Shown: positions 6,845 through 9,205 of the stretch, in pieces | How the letters are laid out: each line of letters starts with the position of its first letter | How positions within the stretch are numbered: the first letter of the stretch is position 1 | Assembly (NCBI GenBank): GCA_030765665.1 | Contig: JAVCCD010000112.1 | Span: forward strand, 1 to 9,205 | Direction of reading: 5' to 3' | From: Candidatus Tenebribacter mawsonii | Lineage (GTDB): Bacteria > Cloacimonadota > Cloacimonadia > Cloacimonadales > TCS61 | Length of the DNA: 9,205 bases | Position numbers and translations under genes: made by a program | The notes under the pieces: generated by a model | What the model was told of the DNA's origin: nothing | The model's database searches: none | What the model saw: the letters and a program-made list of their open reading frames with translations, nothing else

Positions 6845-7849
6845 ATGCTTAAAATCGTCTTTTTTGCCGATACTCATTTAGGAGTAGATTATCCAATAAA
6901 ACCTAAGATAAATCGCAGAAGCCGTGGTGACGATTTCTTTAATAATTATAAGCGTGTTCTGGACTATGCTGTTACCGCAAAGGCTGATCTGGTTTTGCAT
7001 GGTGGAGATTTCTTCTTCAGAAGTAAAGTTCCTGCTCCAATTGTAGATAGAGCCTATGATGTACTTTATGAATTTGCAGAATCAGGGATTCCATTTGTTA
7101 TAGTTCCTGGTAATCATGAACACTCTGTTCTCCCCTCTTCCATCTTTATGAATCACAAAAATATTCACGTCTTTGATGAACCTTCAACTTTCTTTTTTGA
7201 AAAGAAAAATGCTGTAATCGGCATTACAGGATTTCCAAATATAAGGGACGGAATTCGTCTCCAATTTAAACATATTTTTAAAGACGCAACTGAAGGAAAC
7301 CCGGATACTGACATAAAACTACTTCTAATGCATCAGGCAATTCAGGAATCGCAGATTGATGGTTATACCTTCCGATACGGAATAGATGTTCTCCCTTTAG
7401 AAATGCTGCCAGCTGACTTTGATGCAATTCTCTCCGGCCATATTCACAGAGCACAAATATTTCATTATGAAAAAAATGGAAATGAAGTTCCTGTGATTTA
7501 TCCTGGTTCCACAGAACGTACTTCCGTTGTAGAAATGACAGAAGAGAAAGGTTTTTATGAGCTTATATTCGAAGAAGAGGAATGTAGTTGGACTCTAGCT
7601 GAAACCAACTTCCACGTGCTACCAACTAGACCAATGATGAGGTTAGATATTACAAAATTAACTGAAGATGAAAAAGTTCTCCGAAACCTGCTGGAAGCAG
7701 AACTGAGCAAAATCGAACAAAATTCTGTAGTTAGATTACGCTGTGAAATACCAGAAACCCGAAAACTTCTAAGTGCTGAATTATTAAGAGAATTGACACC
7801 TGAAACCATGACCCTTACTCTGGCTCAGGTTTATAGGAAGAGGAATTAA
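6845..7849 (+). CDS. sbcD: SbcD/Mre11-like metallophosphoesterase (DNA repair nuclease subunit)
   Basis: This 334-residue protein carries every metal-binding motif of the SbcD/Mre11 phosphoesterases: D9 and H11 in A-D-T-H-L-G, D55 in H-G-G-D-F, N90-H91-E92 in G-N-H-E, H163 in L-M-H-Q, and H199/H201 in G-H-I-H-R. The family uses two metal ions (Mn2+ in well-studied members) to nick or trim DNA ends, normally with the SMC-like ATPase SbcC/Rad50. The region after about residue 250 is a short, divergent C-terminal section, where SbcD and Mre11 carry the capping and partner-binding parts. Length is somewhat below E. coli SbcD (about 400). It starts 3 bases after the exporter stop with no strong ribosome site, suggesting translational coupling. 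No SbcC gene follows; the next gene is a methionine sulfoxide reductase. A related orphan phosphoesterase of the YhaO type is the main alternative. Confidence 0.82.
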   Translation: MLKIVFFADTHLGVDYPIKPKINRRSRGDDFFNNYKRVLDYAVTAKADLVLHGGDFFFRSKVPAPIVDRAYDVLYEFAESGIPFVIVPGNHEHSVLPSSIFMNHKNIHVFDEPSTFFFEKKNAVIGITGFPNIRDGIRLQFKHIFKDATEGNPDTDIKLLLMHQAIQESQIDGYTFRYGIDVLPLEMLPADFDAILSGHIHRAQIFHYEKNGNEVPVIYPGSTERTSVVEMTEEKGFYELIFEEEECSWTLAETNFHVLPTRPMMRLDITKLTEDEKVLRNLLEAELSKIEQNSVVRLRCEIPETRKLLSAELLRELTPETMTLTLAQVYRKRN

Positions 7850-8307
7850 TGGATTCTAATAAAAAAGAAAAACGTTATATAAGAATAATCACACAAATCG
7901 AAGAATTAATAAAAAAGACTTCTGATCCTTTAGCACGAATGAGTACAATCATAGCAATTCTTCATCATAAATTCAATTACTTCTTTTGGACTGGATTCTA
8001 TCGTTTGGTGGATGAAGAGCTAACAGTTTGCTGTTATCAGAGAAGTGTTGCTTGTTTGGTTTTAGAAAAGCAGAAAGGCGTTTGCTGGGCAGCAATTAAT
8101 AAAAAGAAAACTCTAGTAATCCCAAATGTTAAGAAATTCCCCGGTCATATTGCCTGTGACAGCCGTTCAGCTTCTGAGATAGTTATCCCTGTTTGGTGCG
8201 ATGACAAAATTGTTGCAGTGCTGGATGTGGACAGTAAAGATCTAAATTCTTTTGACAATATTGATGCAAAATATTTAGAACAAATTGCTAAAAAGATTTA
8301 TGGTTAG
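7849..8307 (+). CDS. msrC: GAF-domain free methionine-(R)-sulfoxide reductase
   Basis: This 152-residue single GAF domain matches the fRMsr family (E. coli YebR/MsrC), which reduces free L-methionine-(R)-sulfoxide in the cytoplasm using thiols and thioredoxin. The three family cysteines are present: C69 in V-A-C-L, C79 in G-V-C-W and C103 in H-I-A-C-D. The surrounding blocks also fit: F-W-T-G-F-Y (46-51), F-P-G-H-I-A-C-D (97-104), S-E-I-V-I-P-V (109-115) and V-L-D-V-D-S (124-129). This separates it from signalling GAF domains, which lack these cysteines. It has extra cysteines C61, C62 and C117, and W80 where many relatives have glycine. The start ATG shares one base with the SbcD stop (TAATG). 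AGGAAGAGGA (7835-7843) precedes it, so coupled translation is likely. The 3' end overlaps the converging glycosyltransferase gene by 20 bases. Confidence 0.9.
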   Translation: MDSNKKEKRYIRIITQIEELIKKTSDPLARMSTIIAILHHKFNYFFWTGFYRLVDEELTVCCYQRSVACLVLEKQKGVCWAAINKKKTLVIPNVKKFPGHIACDSRSASEIVIPVWCDDKIVAVLDVDSKDLNSFDNIDAKYLEQIAKKIYG

Positions 8308-9205
8308 AATCTAACAAAAAATCATTTCTACTTGTGGGTTTTTTGTTGTTGTAAATTATTTTTAATTTTGGATTTATAATATCCTCTTTCATGATTTCAG
8401 GATAATGCCCAAATTCTTTAGTATCAAATTTTCTAATGGGTAGAATTAAATCCTTGAACTTTTGAATTGCTATCTCACTTGGGCTAAGGTCATTCCATTT
8501 TTCATGTGATATATGAGAAATATATTCATCAATCTTTTCAAATTTGTTATTTTCTTTCAACCAAAATAACCAAAAAAAACGATACAACAATTTACTGATA
8601 GGTTTTGCACTTCCAATATGAACAAAGTAAATTTCCTTCAATCTCTTAATTTTATAGAAAAATGGAATTTGCAATGATTCAAACTTACCCCTTTTCACAT
8701 ATTTCAATTTGTGATGCCAAGTATGAATATAACCTTCCGAATTGGTTTCACTACCTGTTTTCACATGGAATAGATCACCAGCAAAACTAATTGTAAGTGG
8801 AAAGATCAGGTAGTGTCTTTTAGAATTCAAATTTAGAAGATAATTTCGTAAATTTTTAATATTTTTCTCACTCGATGTATAAGCTATAAAATCGGAATCC
8901 CATCTGAATATCCATCTATATGATGTTAGAGAAAGAGCATGATTGCTGACCTTACAAATATCATCCGAAGTTTCGTCTTCTACTATCAATTTGTATTTAA
9001 GCTTGTCTCTTACACTATTTATTTCCTTTAAAGTGTTATCTAGTGAATTATTATTAACCACTACCACTTCATCGGCAAATTCATTCAATGAGAGAAGTGA
9101 TTTGGCAATCCAAGCTTCTTCATCCCGTACACGTATCATTACGCTAATACCATTTTCCCGCTTTGATGTTGGAAAGAATGCTTGTAACAGAGAAGCTGGA
9201 TAAGA
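8288..9205 (-). CDS. Family 2 (GT-A) glycosyltransferase, 5' end outside the window
   Basis: The frame is open to the right edge, so the gene is partial. The first ATG inside the window (9137-9139) is not the natural start: 22 further in-frame codons precede it with no stop, and the first beta strand G-I-S-V-M-I-R-V-R-D-E-E spans that ATG. GT-A features follow: V-V-V-N-N-N-S-L-D-N-T near the nucleotide-sugar site, and W-D-S-D (DxD, about 8897-8905) for metal and sugar-nucleotide binding. The C-terminal half is Lys/Trp/Phe-rich and not diagnostic. Family 2 enzymes of this type commonly add sugars to lipopolysaccharide, capsule or other surface polymers, but donor and acceptor cannot be told. 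It is the only leftward gene and is separate from the reductase operon. The last codons overlap that operon's final gene. Its promoter lies beyond 9205. Confidence 0.85.
   Translation of the reverse strand, partial: SYPASLLQAFFPTSKRENGISVMIRVRDEEAWIAKSLLSLNEFADEVVVVNNNSLDNTLKEINSVRDKLKYKLIVEDETSDDICKVSNHALSLTSYRWIFRWDSDFIAYTSSEKNIKNLRNYLLNLNSKRHYLIFPLTISFAGDLFHVKTGSETNSEGYIHTWHHKLKYVKRGKFESLQIPFFYKIKRLKEIYFVHIGSAKPISKLLYRFFWLFWLKENNKFEKIDEYISHISHEKWNDLSPSEIAIQKFKDLILPIRKFDTKEFGHYPEIMKEDIINPKLKIIYNNKKPTSRNDFLLDSNHKSF
8313..8347. terminator. Possible bidirectional terminator between convergent genes
   Basis: AACAAAAAATC (8313-8323) can pair with GGTTTTTTGTT (8337-8347), with one G-U pair, around a 13-base loop. 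It lies 6 bases after the reductase stop and inside the coding 3' end of the glycosyltransferase. An A-run on one side and a T-run on the other is the arrangement of terminators working both ways. Here, however, the runs themselves form the stem and GC pairs are few, so this is a weak candidate. Confidence 0.25.

Noticed and set aside
8943..9203. 86-residue rightward frame at the right edge
   Set aside because: It is Ser/Thr/Leu-rich and antisense to the glycosyltransferase N-terminal region, where the leftward frame carries the GT-A motifs.

Overview
The window is AT-rich and densely coded, and it reads as a chromosomal segment from a low-GC bacterium. Bacterial signs are good Shine-Dalgarno sequences before most starts, a DUF212/divergent-PAP2 membrane protein, a chalcone-isomerase-like exported protein, an MsbA-type ABC exporter, an SbcD-type nuclease subunit and a free-methionine-sulfoxide reductase. 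The exported protein, the exporter and a family 2 glycosyltransferase would suit a Gram-negative-type envelope. The exception is an archaeal-type gatE-gatD pair. My best guess is a candidate-phylum bacterium of the Cloacimonadota kind, but this is inference from gene content only; no rRNA or other phylogenetic marker is present.

Layout. Positions 1-275 are non-coding and AT-rich, with a perfect 12-bp inverted repeat near the left edge, a T9 tract and a plausible promoter. Next come an exported chalcone-isomerase-like protein (276-830), a tiny zinc-ribbon plus membrane-helix reading frame broken by one in-frame TAG (863-1045), and a DUF212 membrane protein starting at GTG (1145-1591). After a 105-bp gap, gatE (1697-3688) and gatD (3685-5067) overlap by 4 bases. 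A 55-bp gap leads to a tight set of three: ABC exporter (5123-6841), SbcD-like metallophosphoesterase (6845-7849, 3-base gap) and GAF-type methionine sulfoxide reductase (7849-8307, 1-base overlap). On the opposite strand a family 2 glycosyltransferase runs in from beyond the right edge (9205 down to 8288). Its last codons overlap the end of the reductase gene by 20 bases.

How the genes fit together. GatD and GatE form one enzyme that converts Glu-tRNA(Gln) to Gln-tRNA(Gln). GatD releases ammonia from an amide donor; GatE activates and amidates the tRNA-bound glutamate. The tight spacing of the ABC exporter, SbcD-like and reductase genes suggests one transcript, possibly continuing from gatED, though no shared pathway is evident. 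The left-hand genes look like unrelated housekeeping or envelope genes.

The points most worth a second look are the GatDE pair in a bacterial setting and the zinc-ribbon frame with a single amber codon. I found no CRISPR array, transposase, tRNA or rRNA. I saw no convincing sign of a new multi-gene system.
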